A DNA stretch of 64,000 bases, from assembly GCF_002812085.1 (NCBI RefSeq), contig NZ_NPDM01000002.1, positions 310,001-374,000 of the forward strand, read 5' to 3'. This DNA comes from Leptospira levettii. Its GTDB lineage: Bacteria > Spirochaetota > Leptospiria > Leptospirales > Leptospiraceae. Positions 1 to 8,304 of this stretch are shown piece after piece (within the stretch, counting starts at the first letter, position 1; each line of letters begins with the position of its first letter). The notes beneath the pieces are model-generated. The model did not search any database. It was given only the letters and a program-made list of their open reading frames with translations, and was not told the DNA's origin. A program made the position numbers and the translations under genes.

Positions 1-40
1 GGAAAACAAAATAAACAATGAACCATTTTACGTTTCTCAA
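1..40 (-). CDS. Possible 5' end of a further gene in the envelope operon (partial)
   Basis: Downstream of the FHA gene on the minus strand, a TTG at 38-40 is preceded by GGAAAA and opens a frame that stays open to the window edge. It reads as a short basic start followed by hydrophobic residues (MRNVKWFIVYFVF), as in a signal peptide or membrane anchor. Only 13 codons are visible. An ATG at 24-26 in another frame is an alternative. The product cannot be judged. Confidence 0.25.
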   Translation of the reverse strand, partial: MRNVKWFIVYFVF

Positions 41-59
41 TTTTCCAACTGTCGACATT

Positions 60-1541
60 TTAGTATCTCCCTCGAAATGTAAGGATGGTTTTACCCAATT
101 GTATCTCATCCAAATTGTGCAAAACTTTTGGACGTAATAATTTTTTGCCGTTTAAGTATACACCCGAATGGGAGAGACAATCAAACAATATATATTTACC
201 CTTTCGGTTTTTTATCTTTGCATGGATGCCTGAAACATTCGGATCATGTAAGACAATATGATTGGATTCAAAATTGCCAATCGTCATCTCATCCCATTCT
301 AATGGGATAGGTTCATACATTTGGCTCCCTTCTCTTACCTGGATTACCGCATATGTATAGGCAATTCCTGGCAAAATTTCCTTTTCTTTTGTCGCTATCG
401 CAATTTCTCGATCCCTTGCAGCCTTCTCTAAAGTTTCTCCATACATACGATCATAAACGGCAAGTTCATCCTTTCGTTCCAGGTTTTCACCTTCAGGAAC
501 TAGGACTGCAGTTTTTTCGATTCTTTTATTGCGTTCATTCTGAACGGGTTCAAACCCTCTTAAATAATAAAGGGAAGCAATACAAAGTAAAATGAGAAAA
601 AGACTGACTGGAAAAAAAACAAATGGATCTGAGATTTTAAGATATAAGGTTTGGAATGGAGATATATCATATTTGAATTCAAAACGAACACCATTGGTAA
701 CGGAAGTGAGTGTCCCAAAAATTTCATTTTCTTTCCATAGTGATAAATTCCAAGGAGAAGGATAAGAAATCACCCAATCAGGACTCATTGTTGCTTTTAG
801 ATCGGAAAATAAAAATTCAAAACTTTCCGACTTTGAAATTGGATAAAAATTTCCCTTTGTATAACTCACTAGTTTATTCGCTTCCAATGAATTGGGTGAA
901 AGCACAATCAAACGGAAGTTCTTGTCGTTGATACGCCGAGCAAACTCAGGAATTTCAAATCGATCAGGCCATTCATTTGCAAAACTCACAAGCAACAAGA
1001 TATGATCCTCGCTTGTTTCATTCGTTGGAATCGAATCAACAAATTGTTCCCAATTACGAATTGGAAACTGTGAGTTATTTTCCTTTGGGAAGGGAAAGGA
1101 TACATCCAAAACTTGGGAGCGAATCCGTTCAAACACATGAAATGTTTGGTCCGACTGGATATGGAGCTTAGAATGGCCTCCACTTTGTTCCGACATTTTG
1201 ACAAGTTGTTGGACAAGATGGAGTAACCACCTTCTGTCTTCCGCATTTGTATAACTGGGAATGGAAATATTCAGATAAAGTGGGTTTTTCGTTTCAAGTT
1301 GAGATAAATGGATATCTTCAGTGAGTCTTACGGTATTTCCCAATTGTTCTTGCAGGGTGTAACCACTTGGATGTAGATTTCCATTTACATGCAAACGGAG
1401 TTTTACGTCTGGATAGGACCTTAAGTCAATGGAACGTAATGAAACTGTGCCTTCTGGAAATAGGGCAACGGGCATAAGAAAAAAACAAAGGAAAACAACC
1501 CTACTGAAATAAAACAGATGCTTCCTTAAGTTGTTTCCCAT
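60..1541 (-). CDS. Membrane-anchored FHA-domain protein
   Basis: The 493-residue product starts with a hydrophobic export signal (about residues 8-28). A long extracytoplasmic-looking part follows, with a central segment resembling a von Willebrand A-type fold but without a clear DxSxS metal site. A membrane segment lies near residues 305-328, and a forkhead-associated domain occupies about 415-493, with the family's GNFESNHIVL, SGIHAKI and HSGVYLNGKKL stretches. FHA domains bind phosphothreonine peptides, so the C-terminus probably docks a phosphorylated partner in the cytoplasm. The ATG lies inside the upstream ABC gene (41-base overlap), the last of four overlaps in this operon. No kinase gene is adjacent. 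Domain calls are by eye; the A-type call is weak. Confidence 0.75.
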   Translation of the reverse strand: MGNNLRKHLFYFSRVVFLCFFLMPVALFPEGTVSLRSIDLRSYPDVKLRLHVNGNLHPSGYTLQEQLGNTVRLTEDIHLSQLETKNPLYLNISIPSYTNAEDRRWLLHLVQQLVKMSEQSGGHSKLHIQSDQTFHVFERIRSQVLDVSFPFPKENNSQFPIRNWEQFVDSIPTNETSEDHILLLVSFANEWPDRFEIPEFARRINDKNFRLIVLSPNSLEANKLVSYTKGNFYPISKSESFEFLFSDLKATMSPDWVISYPSPWNLSLWKENEIFGTLTSVTNGVRFEFKYDISPFQTLYLKISDPFVFFPVSLFLILLCIASLYYLRGFEPVQNERNKRIEKTAVLVPEGENLERKDELAVYDRMYGETLEKAARDREIAIATKEKEILPGIAYTYAVIQVREGSQMYEPIPLEWDEMTIGNFESNHIVLHDPNVSGIHAKIKNRKGKYILFDCLSHSGVYLNGKKLLRPKVLHNLDEIQLGKTILTFRGRY

Positions 1542-2262
1542 ATTCCGAATTTGGCTCCAATTGGTGGTTGTTTATGGGAAGCGTTTCAATCACTTCCCCT
1601 TCTTTCATTATCGTAACTTGGGATGCTAGACTTTCGATGATCCGAAGTTCATGTGTAATAAAAACAACTGTCATCCCTGATTTTGCAAAGTTTTGCACAG
1701 TTTCCAAGACAATTTTTTCAGAAAAAGCATCGAGCCCCGTTGTTGGCTCATCCAAAACTAAGATTTTTGGTAAACGAAGGAATGCTAACGTGAGTAAGAT
1801 CCTCTGTTTTTCTCCACCCGAAAGGTTTTTGGCAACCCGATTCCAATGCCCGCGTGGGATGGATAATTGATCAAAATAGGATAAAACCATTTCTTCTGAA
1901 ACAAGGGTTAAATTTGATAGTTTCAAAAAATCTAATACTTGGCTCCCAATGGTTCGATACGGATGGAAAGCTAAATTGGGGTTTTGTGGGACGAGGAAAA
2001 CATTTTTTTTCTCAGTGAAATCTTTTGAAAAAACGTCACAACCTAACACAGAAAATTGATCATAAGTAAATTTGCTATCGTCTGGTAAAATGGAAAATAA
2101 AGCAAGAGCAAGAGTCGATTTTCCTGATCCAGATTCGCCGATGACACCATGAATGGTTCCGGCTTTGATTTCCATTCCAATGGATTTCCATATGGAATGG
2201 CCTTCTTTTGTGATTAACGAGGCATTTTTGATTTGGATGACAGGAGGATTAGTCGAGTCCAA
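1501..2262 (-). CDS. ABC transporter ATP-binding protein, DppD/OppD-like
   Basis: A single 253-residue nucleotide-binding domain of normal length. Walker A is GESGSGKST (42-50), the Q-loop lies in [10 protein letters not shown] (about 92-101), the signature is LSGGEKQR (147-154), Walker B is ILVLDEP (167-173), and the switch histidine is near residue 204. The Q-loop region resembles peptide/nickel importer ATPases. No permease or binding-protein gene is adjacent, so the partner must be elsewhere, or the protein serves a different exporter. It overlaps gmhA upstream by 14 bases and the FHA gene downstream, implying translational coupling in the envelope operon. The substrate cannot be read from the sequence. 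Confidence 0.85.
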   Translation of the reverse strand: MDSTNPPVIQIKNASLITKEGHSIWKSIGMEIKAGTIHGVIGESGSGKSTLALALFSILPDDSKFTYDQFSVLGCDVFSKDFTEKKNVFLVPQNPNLAFHPYRTIGSQVLDFLKLSNLTLVSEEMVLSYFDQLSIPRGHWNRVAKNLSGGEKQRILLTLAFLRLPKILVLDEPTTGLDAFSEKIVLETVQNFAKSGMTVVFITHELRIIESLASQVTIMKEGEVIETLPINNHQLEPNSEYGKQLKEASVLFQ

Positions 2263-2836
2263 ACAATTCCTTCTCTATGATACTACAAAGTATATGTCCA
2301 ATTAGAATATGGGATTCTTGAATCCTTGCAGTGACTTTAGAGGGAACAATCATTTCAACATCTGCTTTTCCTTTCAATTTCCCACCATCTCCACCAAGCA
2401 GTAAAACAACTTTCATTCCAATTTTTTTAGCTTCTTCAACCGCCAAAATGATGTTTTGCGAATTTCCAGAAGTTGTTAACCCAACAAAAACATCTTTTTG
2501 TTTCCCAAAAGCTTGGACTTGCCTTTGGAATAAAAATTCATATCCATAATCATTGGAACAAGCAGTTAACACCGCTTGGTCACTATTCAGTGCGATCGCA
2601 GGAATTGCTTTCCTTTCATTCCCTGATTTATAACGGACAACCAACTCCGCTGCAATATGCGATGCATCACAACTAGATCCACCATTTCCACAAAAAAACA
2701 AAGTTCCATCATTTCGTAATGAGTCGACTAACACGTTTCCTGCAGCGGATATATTTGGTAATAAAGAAGGAAGGAGTTGCTCTTTGACTCGGATGGATTC
2801 CTCAATTTGGGACTGGATGATTGTACTATGCTCCAT
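2249..2836 (-). CDS. gmhA: Phosphoheptose isomerase (sedoheptulose 7-phosphate isomerase)
   Basis: The 195-residue SIS-domain protein has the GmhA-type CGNGGSS loop (49-55), followed by H60 and the AAELVVRY segment that carries the catalytic glutamate. TTSGNSQNI forms the phosphate loop, and a late histidine in HILIGHILC is the probable second acid/base. The enzyme converts sedoheptulose 7-phosphate to D-glycero-D-manno-heptose 7-phosphate in the cytoplasm, the first step to the heptose of the LPS core. Its place beside a WaaE-like glycosyltransferase and an O-antigen ligase-like gene fits this role. DiaA-type SIS proteins share the fold, but the context favours GmhA. It overlaps both neighbours (11 and 14 bases). 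Confidence 0.87.
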   Translation of the reverse strand: MEHSTIIQSQIEESIRVKEQLLPSLLPNISAAGNVLVDSLRNDGTLFFCGNGGSSCDASHIAAELVVRYKSGNERKAIPAIALNSDQAVLTACSNDYGYEFLFQRQVQAFGKQKDVFVGLTTSGNSQNIILAVEEAKKIGMKVVLLLGGDGGKLKGKADVEMIVPSKVTARIQESHILIGHILCSIIEKELFGLD

Positions 2837-3599
2837 GTTCTAATTCCTTTTCTCTTCTTTCTTGTATCAGATTGATTTTATTACCAAATTCTTTTAATGC
2901 AGAACCAAAACCATAAAGATTTTTTGTTTTGGAATGTGGGTTGTTTTGGTTACTCACTCCTAGGTTCAAATAAAACAATTCATCCCTTACGAGGCGTTTT
3001 TGCCTTTCGGTTGCGATTTTAACAAAAAAATCTTTACACTCGTCTCCAATGGCCAACATCGCAAGTGCCAAAGAGTTCGGTGACATTTGTAATAACAATT
3101 GTTCCTGCCAAAATCTTTCCCAACCCAGTACAACCCGCCAATCATCTCTTGGAGCATCGGTCTCTAAAAATAAATCAGCTTTTGGTATGGCAAATTGATT
3201 TAGAAAGTCATCCAATTTCCCAATTTCTTTGGTAAGATTTTGGTTCAAATCACCCTCATCAACAAATAACACACCTGCCCATTTGCCATCTTTATTTTTA
3301 TACAAATGGTTATCGGCGACTAAGATGATGGAATAATCTTCACCTTCGATTCGAAATAGTTTTTCATTTGTTTTTGTTAAGCGAAACTTTTTTGTCTCGG
3401 TCACTAGACCTGAATTGACCTGTTTTGTGGGGAGTTTCTTTTTCCAAGATTCGTTTGCGGTAGCCCATTCCATAAGAAACGATTTTGGTTCTTTTTTTCG
3501 TTTTTCAGAATCGAGTCCTTTTTCACTCTGATCTGATTGGAATAGGGATAGGATTTGATTCCAAAATCCCCTTTTCTTTGGTGAACTATTTTTTGCCAT
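2826..3599 (-). CDS. Conserved-looking protein of unknown function in the LPS operon
   Basis: I do not recognise this 257-residue protein. The first 60 residues are rich in Lys, Ser and Glu and look disordered. The rest is a mixed alpha/beta domain containing [19 protein letters not shown] and a tryptophan-rich stretch ([19 protein letters not shown]) near residues 152-170. There is no signal peptide or membrane segment, so it is probably cytoplasmic. It is embedded between the glycosyltransferase (14-base overlap) and gmhA (11-base overlap), so it is almost certainly co-translated with them and may work in sugar or LPS metabolism. That role is inferred only from position. Confidence 0.6.
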   Translation of the reverse strand: MAKNSSPKKRGFWNQILSLFQSDQSEKGLDSEKRKKEPKSFLMEWATANESWKKKLPTKQVNSGLVTETKKFRLTKTNEKLFRIEGEDYSIILVADNHLYKNKDGKWAGVLFVDEGDLNQNLTKEIGKLDDFLNQFAIPKADLFLETDAPRDDWRVVLGWERFWQEQLLLQMSPNSLALAMLAIGDECKDFFVKIATERQKRLVRDELFYLNLGVSNQNNPHSKTKNLYGFGSALKEFGNKINLIQERREKELEHGA

Positions 3600-4407
3600 A
3601 GTCTTTTCTTACATTGGAAGGTCGTTCCAACTTCAATTTGTCCAGTTCATATAATTTCGCATATTTCAAAAAAGTCGAAAATGAGGAAGCAAGGGCGATC
3701 CATAAACCTGGGATTCCATCTAAAAATCCAAATTTAAATACGTAAATTTCAATGAATTTTCCGAGTGGCTTCAAAATCGTTTTGAGTAAAGAAAAAGATT
3801 CTCCTTTCGCATAACGAGTATAAGCAACTATACTTGAGAATTGATTGATCGTATTAATCTGATGGCTAAAATCAGTAAAACTGTAATGTAAGATATCACC
3901 TTTCATTACCTTTCCCCGAGATCCCGTTTTTAATTCGATAAAGTCATGAGGGTTTTCACCGACCCAACCTGCACTTTCCTTTCGGAACAATCGGTAACGG
4001 CGTTGGGGATACCAACCACTATACCGGATCCACTTTCCTAAATGGAAAGTAAGCCTTGCTATTTTAAATCCCTCACAATGGATTTCCTCTGCTTCGAGGA
4101 ATGTAAGGATTGATTTTTGGAGTGTTTCATTTGCTCTTTCATCTGCATCTAACGATAAAATCCAATCATTGTTACAATAGGAGATAGCCTTGTTTTTTTG
4201 TTCGACATGGCCGGGAAAAGGAGCTTCGTAAAATCGAACGGATGGGAATGAAGTTGCGATTTCTTTTGTTTTGTCTGTACTGAAGGAATCAAGTACAATA
4301 ATTTCATCTGCAAATGTTAAAACAGATCGAATACAATCACCAATATTTTTTTCTTCATTGAAGGTGATGATAGCCACCGACAATTTTCTTTTTCTCTTGC
4401 CATCCAT
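3586..4407 (-). CDS. Family 2 glycosyltransferase, WaaE/KdtX-like
   Basis: The 273-residue protein begins with the GT-A nucleotide-sugar binding fold: SVAIITFNEEKNIGDCI near residue 10 and EIIVLDSFSTDKT near 35-47. The metal-binding motif follows in LSLDADE (DAD at 87-89). The WIRYSGWYPQRRYRLFRKE stretch near residues 130-150 is typical of the WaaE/KdtX beta-glucosyltransferase group that decorates the inner LPS core. A weakly hydrophobic C-terminal segment (FLDGIPGLWIALASSFSTFLKYAK) may associate with the membrane. It is the first gene of the minus-strand envelope operon and lies 30 bases from the divergent ligase-like gene. The sugar donor and acceptor are unknown. Confidence 0.82.
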   Translation of the reverse strand: MDGKRKRKLSVAIITFNEEKNIGDCIRSVLTFADEIIVLDSFSTDKTKEIATSFPSVRFYEAPFPGHVEQKNKAISYCNNDWILSLDADERANETLQKSILTFLEAEEIHCEGFKIARLTFHLGKWIRYSGWYPQRRYRLFRKESAGWVGENPHDFIELKTGSRGKVMKGDILHYSFTDFSHQINTINQFSSIVAYTRYAKGESFSLLKTILKPLGKFIEIYVFKFGFLDGIPGLWIALASSFSTFLKYAKLYELDKLKLERPSNVRKDYGKK

Positions 4408-4437
4408 AGGAGTTAAAACCTATTCTTAGAACCAAAT

Positions 4438-6351
4438 ATGATTGGGAAAGAAACATTTCATACGGTTTCCTATGTTTTTCTCTGGCTTTTTTTGGCATTT
4501 TCCCCTTTTTCCATAAGCCTAAGCCAAATCTTCGCAGGGTGTTCCCTATTCTTTTTATTCGCACACCAAATCAAAAAAAAAGAAATGCCCAAGTTCCCAA
4601 ATGCACTTCTTTTTTGGATCGGTCTCTACATTAGTTTTTTAATTTTTCCCCTCATCGAATACCAACAGATCCATTGGAAAAAAGACATCGTAAAATCGGA
4701 ATTTGGTGATCTCTGGATGGGATTTTTACTCCTCCACCAAACATCTCTCACTAACATACAGAAAAAAAAATTACAAAAAGCAGTTCTTTGGGGAGCTTTT
4801 TTCCTAATCCTTTCAGGAATTGTTTCTTCGATTTTCCCATATAGGCTTGCTCCCTATGTGATGGATGGATTTCGTTATGTGGAAGGAAAACGGCTACCCC
4901 ATTTACTCACAAATAGTAACGGCATTTCGATTTATTTGCCAATCGGTTTCCAGAGCACCCATTTAACTTATGGTGGCCTACTTGCTTTATACCTTCCTTC
5001 GTTATGGGAAAAAACCTATCGTTTGTGGAAACACAGTAAGAGTCGGTTTCTGTTTTGGAAGATGAGTCTTGTTTCTCTACTTGTTTCTGGATTGGGATTT
5101 TTTCTTTTGGTTTTGAACCAAAGTAGATCGATTTGGATTGGGTTTATCTTTGCTGGGTTTCTAGTCTTACAGAAAAGAAAAGGTTCCATTCGGAACATCC
5201 TTCCTTGGCTTGTCGCTTTTATATTTTTTATCTTAGCGATTTTTATACTTTTTTATCATACCAATTGGATTTTCCAAAGAGCCATCGACGATTTATTCGC
5301 TAAACGTTCGTTAGAGAACCAAAGAATCTGGATTCATAAAATGAACTTTTCTATCCTAAAAGAACATTTTCTTTTGGGAATTGGGGCAGGCAATTACGGA
5401 GAACAATTCACAAATTTCGCCATTCCCATTGTGAAAGAATTTCCTGCTTTATATTACGATTTATTCATCACCCCAAAATCCCATGCTCACTTTGATTTTC
5501 TACACGATGTTTTGATGGGGGGTATTTTTGCGTTTTGTTTCTACCTGGGATTTTTGTTCTTTGTCACCAAACAACTAGACCAAACGAAAAGTAAGTTTCT
5601 TTTTTTCTTGGGTATCTTTGTCATCTTTGTCGCAGGGAGTTTTCAATGTTATCTGTTAGATGATGAAGTGCTCCTTCCGTTCATGGGCCTTTTGGCATTA
5701 CTTCCAACAAAATATAACTTAGTGCAAACAAAAAAGCAAAAGAGCCAAATTTCCATGTCCACGTTTCTTGTTTGGAAACCAGTAGGAAATGTATCGTTTT
5801 CATTTGTGTTTCTTGTCTTATGGTTATCTCTCTCCCTGACAACCACCTACCTTTGGAGTCGTACCGAACCAGGGGATTTGATCCTCCATAGAACAAGGAC
5901 CAAAGATAACTTTCCAAGTCCCTTCTCACAAATATCCATCAGTGCTACAAAACCTGTCCCACTTCCACCGAATACCAAGGATTGGTATTTCAAACTTTCA
6001 GGCTGTTTGGACAAAGAAGTGAATTTTAGAACAAATGCTGTCGTCAGAAAAAAACCAATCCAGCTGAAACTGCTTTGGGATTCCGATTTTAAGGAGCACT
6101 TACCCAATTCGATTCGAGTGGAAATTCGAAAACGAGAAAGTTTTGACCAAGACAAAGAATACAAAGTGCACAGTGAACGTGTTCTCAAAACCATTTCGCT
6201 CCCCATCACAGGAAAAGATCATCTGGTCACCGTAGATTCAAGTGATATGAAACAGGAAGCACCAGAATTTGTTGATTTTGGATTTTGGTATGTGTGGGAA
6301 TCGAATACGCCTTATTTACCTAGGATTCAAATCAATGGGAATTGTGAGTGA
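4438..6351 (+). CDS. O-antigen ligase / Wzy-type polytopic membrane protein
   Basis: The 637-residue protein has about ten hydrophobic segments between residues 10 and 460. A large periplasmic loop carries RSIWIGF and then HAHFDFLHDVLMGGIF (about 350-365), the conserved histidine region of the O-antigen ligase/polymerase superfamily. The last 150 residues form a soluble beta-rich tail (after LSLSLTTTYLW), which most WaaL proteins lack. It probably joins or polymerises surface polysaccharide in the inner membrane. It is divergent from the LPS operon by 30 bases. Whether it is a ligase, a polymerase or a protein-glycosylating enzyme cannot be told from the sequence. Confidence 0.78.
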   Translation: MIGKETFHTVSYVFLWLFLAFSPFSISLSQIFAGCSLFFLFAHQIKKKEMPKFPNALLFWIGLYISFLIFPLIEYQQIHWKKDIVKSEFGDLWMGFLLLHQTSLTNIQKKKLQKAVLWGAFFLILSGIVSSIFPYRLAPYVMDGFRYVEGKRLPHLLTNSNGISIYLPIGFQSTHLTYGGLLALYLPSLWEKTYRLWKHSKSRFLFWKMSLVSLLVSGLGFFLLVLNQSRSIWIGFIFAGFLVLQKRKGSIRNILPWLVAFIFFILAIFILFYHTNWIFQRAIDDLFAKRSLENQRIWIHKMNFSILKEHFLLGIGAGNYGEQFTNFAIPIVKEFPALYYDLFITPKSHAHFDFLHDVLMGGIFAFCFYLGFLFFVTKQLDQTKSKFLFFLGIFVIFVAGSFQCYLLDDEVLLPFMGLLALLPTKYNLVQTKKQKSQISMSTFLVWKPVGNVSFSFVFLVLWLSLSLTTTYLWSRTEPGDLILHRTRTKDNFPSPFSQISISATKPVPLPPNTKDWYFKLSGCLDKEVNFRTNAVVRKKPIQLKLLWDSDFKEHLPNSIRVEIRKRESFDQDKEYKVHSERVLKTISLPITGKDHLVTVDSSDMKQEAPEFVDFGFWYVWESNTPYLPRIQINGNCE

Positions 6352-6417
6352 AGGTGTATTCTTTAGATTGGAAGGAGCGATTGGCTGATTCTTTTTTACC
6401 AGGGAAGTCTCTTGAGT

Positions 6418-6448
6418 TTGCAATGAAAGTCTAGAAATTGCAATGAAA
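6418..6448. repeat. Two direct copies of an 11-base sequence, 20 bases apart
   Basis: TTGCAATGAAA occurs at 6418-6428 and again at 6438-6448, start to start 20 bases. It lies between the ends of two convergent genes, so an operator role is unlikely. It may be a leftover of a small duplication or junction at the edge of the accessory pocket. Confidence 0.5.
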
Positions 6449-6453
6449 ATATT

Positions 6454-7080
6454 CTAATACACCGGAACTGCATCCCAATACCGACATTCAATCTGTTCGC
6501 TTTGTCGATATTTTTTTCTATCCCTTCTCTGCGCCCAATAGCACGTACCGTCAACAACACTTTCTGGCCAATAGTCGCCATCCTTCCAATGTTTTTTATC
6601 TTTAATATTGGAAAACTTACCCGGAATCCATGGACTGTTTCGATTAGCTACTTCTTTAATTGAATGATCTACTATATATTGTTGTACAATCCCATCTTTA
6701 TCAAAGAATACATGAAAATATAGATAATCCATGCCTATATATCCACCATTCGGCAGAGGTGCTGTTACGTAATTTACATAGGCGATAATCTTTTTTATTT
6801 CAAACTTACGTCCCATGATTTCTTTAACGATTGGCTTTTTAAATGTCATTCTTAACCAAGGACTATGATACATACCGAGTAGTTCTTGTTCTGTTGTCTT
6901 TCCAATCACTGGCAATTTGGTTGGATCATATTGGAATTTTTCCGGTCCGTGAAAAATGTCATCGGCGAAATCAGGATCATTTTTAAACAATATCCCACAT
7001 GAGATGAATCCCCATTTTATAAGAATTGATAATAATTTTACTAATAAATTAGAATGCTTCATTTTTTTCTGCAATTTCAT
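6454..7080 (-). CDS. Putative lipoprotein with a BamE/SmpA-like segment, downstream of the toxin gene
   Basis: The 208-residue product has a hydrophobic N-terminus ending in FISC (about residues 26-31), an acceptable spirochete lipobox. The stretch PVIGKTTEQELLGMYHSPW, with FDKDGIVQQYIVD about 60 residues later, has the spacing of SmpA/OmlA (BamE-like) small lipoproteins. The C-terminal part (GDYWPESVVDGTCYWAQRRD) is unfamiliar. It begins 11 bases after the toxin stop codon, so it is probably transcribed with the toxin-antitoxin pair. It may be an unrelated passenger of the accessory pocket. The fold assignment is tentative. Confidence 0.5.
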   Translation of the reverse strand: MKLQKKMKHSNLLVKLLSILIKWGFISCGILFKNDPDFADDIFHGPEKFQYDPTKLPVIGKTTEQELLGMYHSPWLRMTFKKPIVKEIMGRKFEIKKIIAYVNYVTAPLPNGGYIGMDYLYFHVFFDKDGIVQQYIVDHSIKEVANRNSPWIPGKFSNIKDKKHWKDGDYWPESVVDGTCYWAQRRDRKKYRQSEQIECRYWDAVPVY

Positions 7081-7091
7081 CGATCACTTCA

Positions 7092-7433
7092 CTATCTTAA
7101 TGAAAGAACCAACTTAATTCCTTCTTCAATTTGATTGATACTTTTTGTTTTTAATTCTGATACCTTACTCATGAATCTTTCTCTATCAAGAGTTACGATT
7201 TGAGAAACATTCACAACCGAATCTTTGGATAGGTTTGTCTCTTTTCGAGTCAGCAACACATTCCCAGGAGCCTTTGCTAAATGCATATTCGTTGTCAAGG
7301 GTACGACAATGATTGTATTGATATTGCTTTCATTAAAAGCATCATTTTGAATGATGAAAACAGGTCTTTTGAATCCAGGTTCACTTCCAAATGGAATCCC
7401 TAGATCTACCCACCAAATCTCACCACGAGTCAT
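7092..7433 (-). CDS. chpK: MazF/PemK-family endoribonuclease toxin (ChpK-like)
   Basis: The 113-residue protein fits the MazF/PemK family in length and motifs. It has RGEIWWVDLGIPFGSEPGFKRP at the start (first loop, with the catalytic-type Arg in KRPVFII), then NTIIVVPLTTN, and SVVNVSQIVTLDRERF near residues 72-87. The family cleaves mRNA at short sequence motifs and stalls growth until neutralised by its antitoxin. A pair of this kind, ChpI/ChpK, is known in Leptospira. It overlaps the upstream antitoxin by 14 bases, so translation is coupled. The target sequence cannot be predicted from the sequence. Confidence 0.88.
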   Translation of the reverse strand: MTRGEIWWVDLGIPFGSEPGFKRPVFIIQNDAFNESNINTIIVVPLTTNMHLAKAPGNVLLTRKETNLSKDSVVNVSQIVTLDRERFMSKVSELKTKSINQIEEGIKLVLSLR

Positions 7434-7668
7434 TTTTTAAACTATTTCTCAGCATTGCCACAGAAGCTTCAGAAAGGGAGTGATCCTTGTTATTTGCACC
7501 ATTTACATAAACTTCATTCAGTTTCTCAGTAATCGTCTCTTTGGAATGATTCTGTATGAATTCTTCCAGAGCTTTTGCAAATAATTGACTTCTTGGAATT
7601 CCAAGTTTTTTAGCAGTATTTTCAGCAGATACAAAAAGATCATCTGGTATCGAAATAGCTGTCTTCAT
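7420..7668 (-). CDS. chpI: MazE/ChpI-type antitoxin, ribbon-helix-helix-like N-terminus
   Basis: The 82-residue protein starts with KTAISIPDDLFVSAENTAKKLG, a beta strand followed by two helices as in ribbon-helix-helix DNA-binding proteins. SRSQLF-like residues and an acidic/polar C-terminus that would wrap the toxin follow. Such antitoxins bind the toxin and repress their own operon. It precedes and overlaps the toxin gene. A promoter predicted just upstream places the transcript start on the A of this ATG, so the mRNA may be leaderless; GAGG sits only two bases before the ATG, too close for a normal ribosome binding site. Confidence 0.85.
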   Translation of the reverse strand: MKTAISIPDDLFVSAENTAKKLGIPRSQLFAKALEEFIQNHSKETITEKLNEVYVNGANNKDHSLSEASVAMLRNSLKNDSW

Positions 7669-7674
7669 ACCTCA

Positions 7675-7703
7675 AGTATAACCCGGGTATAACCATAATT
7701 CAA
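7675..7703 (-). promoter_or_regulatory. Toxin-antitoxin promoter with overlapping 11-base-spaced operator repeats
   Basis: On the minus strand, TTGAAT (7703-7698) and TATACT (7680-7675) are separated by exactly 17 bases, a good housekeeping-sigma promoter. Two direct copies of GGTTATAC (7694-7687 and 7683-7676), spaced 11 bases start to start, cover the spacer and the -10 box. One helical turn is the usual spacing for ribbon-helix-helix operators. The expected start site is 7668, the first base of the antitoxin ATG. Confidence 0.65.
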
Positions 7704-7870
7704 GTTTTTTTCAAGACTTGTGAAGAGAAAGAAAAGGATTCAAAATGAATCTAAGGCGAGATATTGCAGTTCGAAACAGGGGGAATGATTGTTTTGTTTG
7801 ATTTGGATGGTCAGTAAGAGATGTTGATTTGAGTTTTGTTTGATGATTTGTGTCCGCGGGAATCACTTCC

Positions 7871-7938
7871 GTCTTCGGCCTTCCTGGCCTTTCGACTTCA
7901 GCCCGTCCTACTCGCGACTTCGGACATCCTGTCCTCAG
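7871..7938 (-). repeat. Three tandem 22-23-base units, each with a GGA-loop hairpin
   Basis: Units lie at 7916-7938, 7894-7915 and 7871-7893. On the minus strand each ends in GAAG(A/T)C-like sequence and contains CAGGATG, TAGGACG and CAGGAAG respectively. The first is in GGACA-GGA-TGTCC (7934-7922) and the third in GGCC-AGGAA-GGCC (7889-7877); the middle one has only a weak stem (7912-7900). The heptamers match the CAGGA(U/A/C)G repeat of CsrB-type regulatory RNAs. The array lies beyond the tRNA-Leu gene on the same strand. A short intergenic palindrome family is the alternative explanation. Confidence 0.55.
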
Positions 7939-7978
7939 AAAAATGGCTTCACGCTCCCTATAGGTCGCTACCATTTTT
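7939..7978 (-). terminator. Terminator-like hairpin after tRNA-Leu
   Basis: AAAAATGG (7978-7971 on the minus strand) pairs with CCATTTTT (7946-7939). The right arm supplies five U residues at the transcript end, about 25 bases after the tRNA 3' end. It separates the tRNA pair from the tandem hairpin array. The loop of 24 bases is long, so strength is uncertain. Confidence 0.45.
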
Positions 7979-8001
7979 TTCGCTCGCAGTCGTTCGATTC
8001 A

Positions 8002-8085
8002 TACCTGGAGCGGGAATCGAACCCGCACGGGATTACTCCCACAGGATTTTAAGTCCTGTGTGTCTACCAGTTCCACCATCCAGGC
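8002..8085 (-). tRNA. tRNA-Leu (anticodon TAA)
   Basis: The 84-base gene folds with acceptor GCCTGGA/TCCAGGT (a G-U first pair) and a D-loop with GGTAGAC. The anticodon stem CAGGA/TCCTG holds loop CTTAAAA, and a class II long variable arm precedes T-arm GGTTCGATTCC. Anticodon TAA at 8051-8049 reads UUA and UUG. CCA is not encoded. It follows tRNA-Cys by 15 bases on the same strand, so the two are probably one transcript. Confidence 0.95.
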
Positions 8086-8100
8086 GTTTGTTGTAAGACT

Positions 8101-8171
<71 letters not shown>

Positions 8172-8187
8172 AATCGTGACTTTGGAT

Positions 8188-8215
8188 AGGCTAAAATAGG
8201 AGACCTAGGTGTCAA
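8188..8215 (-). promoter_or_regulatory. Probable promoter of the tRNA-Cys/tRNA-Leu unit
   Basis: A perfect TTGACA (8215-8210, minus strand) is followed 16 bases later by TAGCCT (8193-8188). The -10 box is poor, but the predicted start falls about ten bases before tRNA-Cys. The position and -35 box are good. Confidence 0.5.
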
Positions 8216-8304
8216 ATGGAAACTGAATTCACTTTTCATCGGATTGTAACATTTCTTCCAAAAATCAAATTGCTCCCCCGATTTTTGCAAGTTGCAGTGC
8301 AAAT

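Noticed and set aside
7711..8096. Open frames on both strands across the tRNA and repeat region
   Set aside because: They run through the tRNA-Leu gene and the GGA-loop array, have no family motifs or ribosome binding sites, and owe their length to the GC-richer repeats.
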